Source of the DNA: an uncultured Acidimicrobiaceae bacterium
GTDB lineage: Bacteria; Actinomycetota; Acidimicrobiia; Acidimicrobiales; Ilumatobacteraceae
Length of the DNA: 15,129 nt
NCBI GenBank assembly: GCA_903919215.1
Contig: CAIXHI010000120.1
Span: 1 to 15,129, forward strand
Direction of reading: 5' to 3'
Of the stretch, positions 1 through 6,492 are shown one piece after another. The stretch's first letter is position 1. Each line of letters opens with the position of its first letter. The notes under the pieces are model-generated. The model was not told the DNA's origin. It did not search any database and saw only the letters and a list, made by a program, of their open reading frames with translations. A program made the translations under genes and the position numbers.

Positions 1-452
1 CCGTGCGCTCGAGCCGACAGCAACAGGTTCCAGCAGAACGGGTAGATGCTGGCGCCTGCCGTGACCGGCGGGCGATCGAGGTTTCCGTCCATCAGCGCGA
101 TGTGGTGCAGATCGGCCGCGACCGCCAGCACCACCGGGATCTCCTCGATGGTCTCCACGAGCGCGTTGGGCACGACCTTCGGCGGTGCGTCGATCGACTT
201 CCCGAACGCAAACGCGGTCGCTCCCGTCGCGTTCGCGCCGAGGTACTCGTGCCAGATCGGCAGCATCAGGTCGGCCATCGTGCGTCGTATGGCGAGATCC
301 TTGACGACCGCCACACGCCACGGCTGGCGGTTGCCGCCGCTGGGAGCGAAGCGTGCATCGTCAAGCACCGCGGTGACAGTGGCGTCGTCGACGGGGTCGG
401 TAGTGAAGGCGCGAACGGAACCGTTGGTGCGGATCGCGGTGGAGATGTCCAT
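1..452 (-). CDS. Nitroreductase family protein, 3' end cut by window edge
   Basis: FMN-dependent nitroreductase-fold oxidoreductase, expected to be cytosolic and to reduce nitro, quinone or enone compounds with NAD(P)H; the substrate is unknown. Reading down from the ATG at 452 gives about 150 residues without a stop until the window ends. The N-terminus begins MDISTAIRTNGSVRAF, the usual first helix with the flavin-phosphate-binding Arg region, followed by FAPSGGNRQPWR (about residues 35-46), the classic FMN-contacting loop. Family members are about 200-230 residues, so roughly a third (C-terminal) is missing because of the window edge, not because of a break. No good Shine-Dalgarno precedes the start; CATCGT lies 6 nt upstream, so a leaderless transcript is possible. 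It is not close in sequence to the second nitroreductase at 4102-4752. Family assignment is firm; specific function is not. Confidence 0.88.
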   Translation of the reverse strand, partial: MDISTAIRTNGSVRAFTTDPVDDATVTAVLDDARFAPSGGNRQPWRVAVVKDLAIRRTMADLMLPIWHEYLGANATGATAFAFGKSIDAPPKVVPNALVETIEEIPVVLAVAADLHHIALMDGNLDRPPVTAGASIYPFCWNLLLSARAH

Positions 453-480
453 CGGCCCACGATGCCACACAGTGCCCCGG

Positions 481-518
481 TCGCACCGTGACCACGACCG
501 CCCGTGGTCGAGGTGTGA
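481..518. repeat. Strong imperfect palindrome upstream of nitroreductase
   Basis: The arms 490-496 (GACCACG) and 503-509 (CGTGGTC) are perfect inverted repeats around a 6-nt loop. After a short internal mismatch the pairing resumes with CACC (484-487) against GGTG (512-515) and continues to 481/518 with one wobble. The stem is about 14-15 pairs in total. It lies 29 bases upstream of the nitroreductase start and 102 bases downstream of the stop of the small membrane gene. It could be an operator for a dimeric regulator or an intrinsic-type hairpin ending the upstream transcript; no U-tract follows on either strand. Confidence 0.6.
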
Positions 519-535
519 CAAGAACGAGGTTGGTG

Positions 536-570
536 GGCCAGATGTAGCTCACACCCCACTGGCCATGAGC
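536..570. repeat. Two competing short inverted repeats
   Basis: GGCCAG at 536-541 is complementary to CTGGCC at 559-564, and GCTCA at 547-551 is complementary to TGAGC at 566-570. The two hairpins cannot form together. They sit in the 167-base gap between the nitroreductase and the small membrane gene, with the 481-518 palindrome. The stems are short and this may be chance in GC-rich DNA; no coding gene is seen in this gap. Confidence 0.25.
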
Positions 571-619
571 ACGACCAGGAGGGTTATGACGGCTCAAGCC
601 ATCCCATGAGCTCGCCGCC

Positions 620-865
620 TCACTTGCGTCGCATCTCGATTGCGCCGTACAGCACGATGCCGAGGCCGGCAACGATCGTCACCGCGCCCGCAGTCCGATC
701 GCCGTTGGCGGTAGCACGGCACTGGTCGTAGCCGGTGTCGCGGTCACCGCAGCCGATCTCCTGCATTCCTCCGCTGCACGCGAACAACCCGCCCAGCAAC
801 AAGATCGCGCCACCCACCCATGAGAGCACCCGTCCGCGTCGTCGTCGATCCTGATTCGAGGTCAT
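620..865 (-). CDS. Small two-helix membrane protein, unknown function
   Basis: An 81-residue protein I do not recognise. A basic N-terminus (RRRRGR, residues 7-12) precedes a hydrophobic segment at about 14-30, then a polar loop of about 30 residues containing Cys39 and Cys49, a second hydrophobic segment at about 59-77 and a basic tail (MRRK). By the positive-inside rule both ends would be cytoplasmic and the loop outside. Cys30 ends the first hydrophobic stretch in GGLFAC, a poor lipobox, so a lipoprotein is possible but less likely. I chose the ATG at 865 because GGTGGG lies 8 nt before it; in-frame GTG codons at 868 and 874 are alternatives. It lies downstream of aconitase on the same strand with a 127-base gap, so it probably has its own promoter. 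Codon bias resembles the neighbours, which supports it being real. Confidence 0.6.
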   Translation of the reverse strand: MTSNQDRRRRGRVLSWVGGAILLLGGLFACSGGMQEIGCGDRDTGYDQCRATANGDRTAGAVTIVAGLGIVLYGAIEMRRK

Positions 866-926
866 CACGATCACCCACCGCGATCGTGCGCCGCTTCACG
901 CTGGAATTCGACACCGAGAACGTGCA

Positions 927-969
927 AGTCGGCGCGGAGGCAGGCCGTGAGCCCGGTTCAACGCCGACT
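927..969. repeat. 8-bp inverted repeat downstream of aconitase
   Basis: AGTCGGCG at 927-934 is perfectly complementary to CGCCGACT at 962-969, with a 27-nt interior. It lies in the gap between the aconitase stop (993) and the small membrane gene start (865). It may help end the aconitase transcript or be part of the promoter region of the small gene. No poly-U run follows. Confidence 0.35.
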
Positions 970-970
970 C

Positions 971-983
971 GGACGGAACGTCC
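971..983 (-). terminator. Possible small hairpin after aconitase
   Basis: GGACG-GAA-CGTCC forms a 5-bp stem with a 3-nt loop, 10 bases past the aconitase stop codon when read on the minus strand. It is short and has no following U-tract, so it is only a weak candidate for a transcript-end structure. It lies just beyond one arm of the 927-969 inverted repeat. Confidence 0.25.
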
Positions 984-992
984 AGATCAGTG

Positions 993-3275
993 TCAGGCGT
1001 TGCCTTCGGCGACCTTCTTGCGCACGACGTTGAGGGCCGAGCCGGCCTTGAACCACTCGATCTGCTCGGGGCTGAACGTGTGCACACCCTCGAACTCGAC
1101 CGTGCTGCCGTCGGGCTTCACGATCTGGCAGCGCACGTTCTTGCCGGGCACCGGGGGGAGGTCGAGCACGTTGATGCGGTCGTCCTCGCCGATGAGGTCG
1201 TAGGTGGCCGGGTCGGCAAAGGTCAGCGGCACAAGTCCCTGCTTCTTCAGGTTCGTCTCGTGGATGCGGGCGAAGCTGCGGGTGATGATCACCACACCGC
1301 CGCGGAAGCGGGGCTCCATGGCGGCGTGCTCACGCGACGAACCCTCGCCGTAGTTGCGGTCGCCGATGGCCACCCAGCGCACGTTGGCCTCGCTGTACTT
1401 CTTGGCCAGGTTCGGGTAGGTGTCGTCGGTGCCACCGAGGGCGTCCTTGCCGATGCCCACCGGGTACGCACTGCCGTCGGCGTTGGCGTAGGCATTGACC
1501 GCACCGAGGAACAGGTTGCCGGAGATGTTCTCCAGGTGGCCGCGGTAGGTGAGCCACTTGCCTGCCGCCGAGATGTGGTCGGTGGTGCACTTGCCCTGGG
1601 CCTTCATCAGCACCGGCAGGCCGAGGTAGTCGTTGCCATCCCACGCGGTGAAGGGAGCAAGCAGTTGCAGACGATCGCTGGTGGGCGAGACCACGACCTC
1701 GACGCCCGAGCCGTCGGCCGGGGGAGCGGTGAACGTGTTCTGGCCGGGGTCGTAGCCCTTGGCCGGCAGCACTTCGCCGACCGGAGCATCCAGCTTGACC
1801 TGGCTGCCGTCGGGGGCGGTGATCGTGTCGGTGGTGGGGTCGAAGTCGAGGTTGCCGGCGAGCGCCAGCGCCACGACCGTGTCGGGTGACGTCACGAACG
1901 ACAGGGTGTTCGCCGAACCGTCGTTGCGCTTGGGGAAGTTACGGTTGAACGAGTTGACGATCGTGTTCGGCTTGTCGATCGCCGCTGCCGGGCGGTCCCA
2001 CTGGCCGATGCACGGACCGCAGGCGTTGGCCAGCACCGTGGCGCCGATCGACTCGAGATCGGCGATCAGGCCGTCGCGCTCGATGGTGGCGCGGGTCTGC
2101 TCGCTGCCGGGCGACACCAACAGTGGCGTCTTGACCTTCAAGCCGCGGGCGGCGGCCTGGCGGGCGATGGAGGCGGCACGGGTGATGTCCTCATACGAAC
2201 TGTTCGTGCAGCTACCGATGAGCGTGGCGCTGATCTCCAGCGGCCAGTCGTTGGCGCGGGCCTCGGCGCCGACAGCGGCACCGACGCGGTTGGCACGGTC
2301 GGGCGAGTGCGGCCCGTTGATCAGCGGCTTCAGCGCATCGAGGTCGATCTCGATCACCTGGTCGTACTGGGCGCCCTCGTCGGGTCGCAGGTCGGCGGCG
2401 ACCTTGTCGGCAGCTGCGGCGATCGCCGCGCGGCCGGTGGCCTTCAGGTAGTCGGCCAGGTTCTGGTCGTAGCCGAACACGCTGCAGGTGGCGCCGATCT
2501 CTGCGCCCATGTTGCAGATCGTGGCCTTGCCGGTGGCCGAAATGCGGTCGGCGCCGGGGCCGAAGTACTCGACGATCGCGCCGGTGCCGCCCTCGACGGT
2601 GAGCACGCGGGCGACCTCGAGGATGATGTCCTTCGGTGCCGTCCAACCGTTCAAGTTCCCGGTCAAACGCACGCCGATGACCTTGGGAAACTTGACGTTG
2701 AACGGGAAGCCGGTCATCACGTCGACTGCGTCGGCGCCGCCCACACCGATGGCCACCATGCCCATGCCACCAGCGTTGGGGGTGTGGCTGTCGGTGCCGA
2801 TCATCATTCCCCCGGGGAAGGCGTAGTTCTCCAGCACGACCTGGTGGATGATGCCGCTGTTCGGTCCCCAGAAGCCGATGCCGTACTTGGCGCTGACCGT
2901 ACGCAGGAAGTCGTACACCTCACGGTTGGTGTCGATGGCTACGCCGAGGTCGATCTTGGCTCCGACCTTGGCGGAGATGAGGTGGTCGCAGTGCACAGTG
3001 CTGGGCACGAGCGTGGTGGGCAGACCGGCGGTCATGAACTGCAGGAGCGCCATTTGCGCTGTCGCGTCCTGCATCGCCACCCGGTCGGGGCGGAAATCGT
3101 TGTACGTGCCGCCGCGCTCGATCGGCTCGTTGGGGTCGTAGAGGTGGTTGAGGAGGATCTTCTCCGTGAGGGTCAGCGGGCGCCCGAAGCGCTCGCGGCC
3201 GGCGGCGACCCGACCGGGGAGTGTGGCGTACACACCTTCGACCAGTTCGATCGGCGTTCCTGCAGAGACGGTCAT
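993..3275 (-). CDS. acn: Aconitate hydratase, mitochondrial type
   Basis: Aconitase converts citrate to isocitrate via cis-aconitate in the TCA cycle, using a cytosolic [4Fe-4S] cluster. The 760 residues match the mitochondrial-type subgroup in length and sequence rather than the roughly 890-residue AcnA or the AcnB type. The three cluster ligands are present: Cys356 in GSCTNSS, and Cys419 and Cys422 in ACGPCIG; the 63- and 3-residue spacings equal those of mammalian mitochondrial aconitase. Other marks are TDSHTPNAGG (161-170), and the swivel-domain active-site segment GDRNYGEGSSREH (638-650) near the C-terminus. The open frame runs upstream to 3434, but the ATG at 3275 is preceded by AGAGGA 7 nt away, is the natural start for the family, and avoids overlap with the divergent regulator. 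Control is probably from the shared region 3276-3362. Confidence 0.97.
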   Translation of the reverse strand: MTVSAGTPIELVEGVYATLPGRVAAGRERFGRPLTLTEKILLNHLYDPNEPIERGGTYNDFRPDRVAMQDATAQMALLQFMTAGLPTTLVPSTVHCDHLISAKVGAKIDLGVAIDTNREVYDFLRTVSAKYGIGFWGPNSGIIHQVVLENYAFPGGMMIGTDSHTPNAGGMGMVAIGVGGADAVDVMTGFPFNVKFPKVIGVRLTGNLNGWTAPKDIILEVARVLTVEGGTGAIVEYFGPGADRISATGKATICNMGAEIGATCSVFGYDQNLADYLKATGRAAIAAAADKVAADLRPDEGAQYDQVIEIDLDALKPLINGPHSPDRANRVGAAVGAEARANDWPLEISATLIGSCTNSSYEDITRAASIARQAAARGLKVKTPLLVSPGSEQTRATIERDGLIADLESIGATVLANACGPCIGQWDRPAAAIDKPNTIVNSFNRNFPKRNDGSANTLSFVTSPDTVVALALAGNLDFDPTTDTITAPDGSQVKLDAPVGEVLPAKGYDPGQNTFTAPPADGSGVEVVVSPTSDRLQLLAPFTAWDGNDYLGLPVLMKAQGKCTTDHISAAGKWLTYRGHLENISGNLFLGAVNAYANADGSAYPVGIGKDALGGTDDTYPNLAKKYSEANVRWVAIGDRNYGEGSSREHAAMEPRFRGGVVIITRSFARIHETNLKKQGLVPLTFADPATYDLIGEDDRINVLDLPPVPGKNVRCQIVKPDGSTVEFEGVHTFSPEQIEWFKAGSALNVVRKKVAEGNA

Positions 3276-3362
3276 GGAAGTTTCCTCTTGATCGGCGACG
3301 AGATGTAGACAAGCATAATACAAGTTCATGAGGTTGCCAAAGAAAGGAACGTCGGTCGCCCA
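3276..3362. promoter_or_regulatory. Divergent acn / gntR control region
   Basis: An 87-base gap between the two divergent start codons, clearly more AT-rich than its surroundings at 3301-3350. It contains the acn promoter candidate (3312-3340) and, on the plus strand, CATAAT (3314-3319), a plausible -10 box for the GntR gene. ACAAG occurs as a direct repeat at 3309-3313 and 3320-3324, one helical turn apart and overlapping both -10 boxes, so a regulator bound there would affect both genes. I could not find a clean palindrome of the GntR/HutC type. Confidence 0.6.
3312..3340 (-). promoter_or_regulatory. Candidate sigma-70-type promoter of aconitase
   Basis: On the minus strand TTGGCA (3340-3335, five of six bases of the -35 consensus) is followed after exactly 17 bases by TATGCT (3317-3312, four of six of the -10 consensus). 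Transcription would start near 3305, giving a leader of about 30 bases that includes the AGAGGA ribosome-binding site before the ATG at 3275. Confidence 0.5.
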
Positions 3363-4094
3363 ATGCGCACGATCCGCTACCAGGAGATAGCTCACACGCT
3401 GCGGGAACGGCTCTCCGAGCAGGGTCCCGGTCATGTGCTGCCCAGCGAGAGCGAACTGTCGGCCGAGTTCGGGGTCAGCCGTGTGACGGTGCGCCGAGCG
3501 TTGGAGATGCTGCGCGACGACGGGGTCGTGGAGTCACGTCAGGGGTTCGGTTGGTACGTGGCGATGCGGCCGCTGCAGCAGCGGCTCGGGCGACTCGACA
3601 CGATCGAGAACCAGATGGCCGAAGGCGGTATCCGCCCCGAGCGGCAGATCCTCGAGTTCGAGTTCGTCGCTGCGCCACCGCACATCGCCGACCGCCTGCA
3701 CTGCACGCAGGTCTTGCGCGTGAAACGTCGCAACCTCGCCGACGGGGCACCGTTCGCGGTGGTCACGGTGTGGTGCCCGGCCGAACTCGGCCAACACCTG
3801 TCTCGACGCGAGGTCGAGCGGCGTCCGTTCTACGAACTGCTCGGTGTGCAGTTGCGCGGCGCCACGCAGACCATCGGCGCGGCGGCAGCCACCGAGCACG
3901 ACGCCCGACTGCTGGAGGTGCCCGTCGGCAGCCCGGTGCTGCGCTGTGAGCGGCTGACGACCACGGTGACCGGCGAGCCCGTGCTGTTGTCCGAGCACAT
4001 CTTCCCCGCACACCGCACCGAGTTCGTGGTGGAGCTTCCCCAGTCCGCGCCCTCGCTCGTGCCGAGTGGGCTGCGCCTCGTCGATCAGGTGTGA
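3363..4094 (+). CDS. GntR-family transcriptional regulator with UTRA domain
   Basis: A 243-residue DNA-binding regulator of the HutC/FarR branch. The N-terminal winged helix spans about residues 5-67; the helix-turn-helix is LPSESELSAEFGVSRVTVRR (26-45), followed by the wing at GVVESRQGFGWYV (54-66). The UTRA ligand-binding domain runs from about 78 to 225 and includes the usual late strand containing GEPVLLSEHIFPA. Such proteins sense small acids, sugars or acyl compounds; the ligand is not evident here. The ATG at 3363 gives the standard N-terminus, though AAAGGAA is about 13 nt upstream, further than usual. It diverges from aconitase across 87 bases, the classic arrangement for a regulator of the opposite gene and of itself. 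It ends 7 bases from the convergent nitroreductase stop. Confidence 0.93.
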   Translation: MRTIRYQEIAHTLRERLSEQGPGHVLPSESELSAEFGVSRVTVRRALEMLRDDGVVESRQGFGWYVAMRPLQQRLGRLDTIENQMAEGGIRPERQILEFEFVAAPPHIADRLHCTQVLRVKRRNLADGAPFAVVTVWCPAELGQHLSRREVERRPFYELLGVQLRGATQTIGAAAATEHDARLLEVPVGSPVLRCERLTTTVTGEPVLLSEHIFPAHRTEFVVELPQSAPSLVPSGLRLVDQV

Positions 4095-4101
4095 ACCACC
4101 T

Positions 4102-4752
4102 TCACCACGTATCCCAGTGCAGGATCGGCTCCAGCGGCAGGCGCGCCGCGGGCTTGAAGTCGGTGCCCATCGTGTAGGCGATGGGGAACATGCCGACCTG
4201 GCTGAACCCTTCGGGGATGCCCAGCAGTTCGGCCGCTTGTTGGTCGCCGCCCTTGGCCAGGTGCACGGTGGTCCAGGTGGTACCCAGCCCGCGTTCGCGG
4301 GCAGCCAACAGGAAGCTCCACACGGCGGGCAGGATGCTGCCCCACGCACCGGCCGCAGCCCACAGGGGCAGTCGGTCGAGGTCGGCGGCGATGCACGGCA
4401 CCATGATGATCGGCGCCCGTTGGAAGTGCTCGGCGAGGTAGTTGGCGGAGGAGTACACCTGCTCAATGCGGCGGTCGCCCTCCTCGCCGCGGGCGGCCAG
4501 CGCCGATGCGGCGACACTGCTGCTGTAGCCAGCCCAGTTGGCGCGGTAGATGTCGGCGAGCGCCATCTTCTTGGCCGGGTCGGTGACCATCAGCCATTGC
4601 CAGCCCTGCGAGTTGCTCCCACTGGGTGCCTGTAACGCGATCTGCAGACACTCCTCGATCACCTCGCGCTCGACCGGCCGGTCGAAGTCGAGGCGCTTGC
4701 GCACGGCGCGGGTGGTGGTGAGGACTTCGTCGGCGGAGAGGTGCAAATGCAT
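4102..4752 (-). CDS. Nitroreductase family protein
   Basis: A 216-residue FMN-dependent oxidoreductase of the nitroreductase fold. The first helix has TTRAVRKRLDF (13-23), with the Arg and Lys residues that hold the flavin phosphate, and APSGSNSQGWQW (42-53) is the FMN loop. GLGTTWTTVH (155-164) and the following LGIPEGF segment match the C-terminal flavin/substrate region. Full length for the family; the natural substrate is unknown. The frame also has an ATG at 4773 (seven residues longer), but 4752 gives the family-typical N-terminus and leaves a 29-base gap to the divergent methyltransferase. No Shine-Dalgarno is seen; CACACT is 6 nt before the start, consistent with a leaderless mRNA. 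It is convergent with the GntR gene (7-base gap), so it is not in that transcript. Confidence 0.92.
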   Translation of the reverse strand: MHLHLSADEVLTTTRAVRKRLDFDRPVEREVIEECLQIALQAPSGSNSQGWQWLMVTDPAKKMALADIYRANWAGYSSSVAASALAARGEEGDRRIEQVYSSANYLAEHFQRAPIIMVPCIAADLDRLPLWAAAGAWGSILPAVWSFLLAARERGLGTTWTTVHLAKGGDQQAAELLGIPEGFSQVGMFPIAYTMGTDFKPAARLPLEPILHWDTW

Positions 4753-4781
4753 GCCGAGAGTGTGCCACGACATGTGATGCT

Positions 4782-5639
4782 GTGCCGGTGAACGCTGACT
4801 CCGACAACGCCGAACCGGTCGATCCTGCGGACTATTTGGCGATCAACCGTGCGAATTGGGACAGCCGTGTGGCGATCCATGAGCAGGGGTATGACCTTGA
4901 CCGTTTCCGGTCCGAGCCAAGCTTCCTTTCGTCCGTGGTGGGCAACGATGTGCCGTTGCTGGGCAACCTTGCCGATCTCGACGTGGTGCACCTGCAGTGT
5001 CACATCGGCACCGACACCTTGTCATTGGCGCGTCTCGGTGCGCGGCTGACGGGACTCGACCTGTCGCCGCGATCGATCGAGTCGGCCCGGCGCCTCGCGG
5101 TCGACTGCGGCGTGAGTATCGAGTACGTGGAGAGCGATGTGTACGGCGCTGTCGATGCGCTCGGCGCGGAGCGATTTGACCTTGTCTACACGGGAGTTGG
5201 CGCGCTGTGCTGGTTGCCCGACATCCGCCGGTGGGCGCAGGTGGTCGCCGACCTGTTGCGGCCGGGTGGGCAACTGTTCATCCGCGAAGGGCACCCAGTG
5301 TTGTGGGCACTCTGCGACCCGCGGCCCGACGGCCTGTTCGTGATGGAGTTTCCCTACTTCGAGAGTGACGGCACTGTCTTCACCGAGACCACGACCTACG
5401 TGGAGCACGACGGCGACCTTGCCGCACCGACGATCGTGGCGTTCAACCACGGCATCGCTGAGATTTTCAACGCGCTCTGGTCCGCCGGGCTGACGATCAC
5501 CATGTTTGAGGAGCACCGCTCGCTGTACTGGAACGCGTTCCCCGCAGCGATGGAGGACGATGGTCACGGTGGGTTTCGGCTGAGAGAACGGGGAGAGGTG
5601 CTCCCGCTGAGTTACACACTGCGAGCGATGAAGAACTGA
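4782..5639 (+). CDS. Class I SAM-dependent methyltransferase
   Basis: A 285-residue cytosolic methyltransferase with a Rossmann-like core. Motif I is HLQCHIGTDTLSLA (70-83), a variant in which the usual DxGxGxG is replaced by LQCHIGTD, a form known in a subfamily of small-molecule methyltransferases. The acidic residue at the end of strand 2 is Asp93 in GLDLS, motif IV is FDLVYTGVGALCWLPD (132-147) and motif VI is LLRPGGQLFI (158-167). The remaining C-terminal part (about 170-285) probably shapes the acceptor pocket. The methyl acceptor is not predictable. The start is uncertain: GTG at 4782 or GTG at 4788, with no clear Shine-Dalgarno; the latter has GATGCT 6 nt upstream. It is followed after 18 bases by a crotonase gene on the same strand, so the two are likely co-transcribed. 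Confidence 0.9.
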   Translation: MPVNADSDNAEPVDPADYLAINRANWDSRVAIHEQGYDLDRFRSEPSFLSSVVGNDVPLLGNLADLDVVHLQCHIGTDTLSLARLGARLTGLDLSPRSIESARRLAVDCGVSIEYVESDVYGAVDALGAERFDLVYTGVGALCWLPDIRRWAQVVADLLRPGGQLFIREGHPVLWALCDPRPDGLFVMEFPYFESDGTVFTETTTYVEHDGDLAAPTIVAFNHGIAEIFNALWSAGLTITMFEEHRSLYWNAFPAAMEDDGHGGFRLRERGEVLPLSYTLRAMKN

Positions 5640-5657
5640 CCTGACACACTCGCGGTC

Positions 5658-6482
5658 ATGACTGCGATCAACATCGGCGACCGGGTATCGATCACGCTCA
5701 CGGACGGCGTGGCCGACGTTCGTATGACGAGGCCCGACAAGCGCAACGCACTCGATGGTGCGATGTTCGTCTCGCTCGCCGAAGCCGGTGAACGTCTCAA
5801 GACGATGGCCGGCGTGCGCGTTGCAGTGCTCTCCGGTGAGGGCGCGTCGTTCTGCGCGGGTCTCGACTTCGCCACGATGGCCGCGCTGGCCACTGGCGTG
5901 GACAGTGATGGACGCGACAACCCTGGTCTGTTGCAGGAGAGCGGCATCACGCACCTCGGGCAACAGGTTGCGTGGGTGTGGCAAGAGGTGCCAGTGCCGG
6001 TCATTGCCGCAGTGCACGGACACGCGATCGGTGGTGGCATCCAGGTCGCCCTCGGGGCCGACATCCGCATCGTGCACCCGGATACGAAGCTCAGCGTTCG
6101 TGAGGTGCACTGGGGATTGGTGCCCGATATGACCGGCACGATGATGCTCTCGCAGTTGGTACGTGCCGACGTCGCCAAGGAACTCGTGATCACCGCCCGC
6201 ATGTTCGACGGCCGTGAGGCGTTCGCTCTGGGCATTGCCACCAAGTTGTCGGACACCCCGCTCGACGATGCGTTGGTCATGGCCCGCGAGATCGCCGGAC
6301 GCAGCCCGGACGCAGTTCGTGGTGCGAAGGCCTTGCTGAACGGACTGTTCAACGCCGGTGCGGCGGAGCAGTTCGCTGAGGAACGGCGCGTCATCCGCTC
6401 CTTGGTCGGCACGCAGAACCAGGCCGAAGCGGTTGCTGCCAACTTCGAGAACCGTCCCGCCAACTTCATCGATCCCACGTGA
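5658..6482 (+). CDS. Enoyl-CoA hydratase/isomerase (crotonase) family protein
   Basis: A 274-residue crotonase-fold enzyme acting on acyl-CoA thioesters in the cytosol. The two oxyanion-hole segments are present: SFCAGLDF (64-71) and GHAIGGGIQVALGADIRI (121-138). The C-terminal half resembles delta(3,5)-delta(2,4)-dienoyl-CoA isomerase: Glu149 (REVHWGL) and Asp157 fall at the positions of the rat isomerase residues Glu196 and Asp204, with the same 8-residue spacing. However, the third catalytic position, 20 residues before Glu149 (Asp176 in rat isomerase, Glu144 in hydratase), is Gln129. It is therefore probably not a standard hydratase, and an isomerase or another thioester reaction is more likely. 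The start is the ATG at 5658, with CACACT 7 nt upstream and no Shine-Dalgarno. The next gene begins 10 bases after its stop. Confidence 0.93.
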   Translation: MTAINIGDRVSITLTDGVADVRMTRPDKRNALDGAMFVSLAEAGERLKTMAGVRVAVLSGEGASFCAGLDFATMAALATGVDSDGRDNPGLLQESGITHLGQQVAWVWQEVPVPVIAAVHGHAIGGGIQVALGADIRIVHPDTKLSVREVHWGLVPDMTGTMMLSQLVRADVAKELVITARMFDGREAFALGIATKLSDTPLDDALVMAREIAGRSPDAVRGAKALLNGLFNAGAAEQFAEERRVIRSLVGTQNQAEAVAANFENRPANFIDPT

Positions 6483-6492
6483 GCAGGCGACC

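Noticed and set aside
566..610. 14-codon plus-strand mini-ORF containing AGGAGG before an internal ATG
   Set aside because: The AGGAGG is only 3 nt from the inner ATG, the peptide has no features, and the next plus-strand gene is far away, so a leader peptide makes no sense.
990..3308. Long open frames on the plus strand (990-1889, 1759-2451, 2307-3308) antisense to aconitase
   Set aside because: They are shadows of a high-GC gene: the translations are low-complexity, match no family, and the opposite frame is a complete aconitase.
3276..3434. 53-residue N-terminal extension of aconitase
   Set aside because: It would overlap the divergent regulator gene and its control region, resembles no aconitase, and the ATG at 3275 has a good ribosome-binding site.
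4091..4105. GTGAA-ccacc-TTCAC hairpin between the convergent gntR and nitroreductase ends
   Set aside because: Only 5 pairs with no outward extension and no U-tract; easily due to chance.
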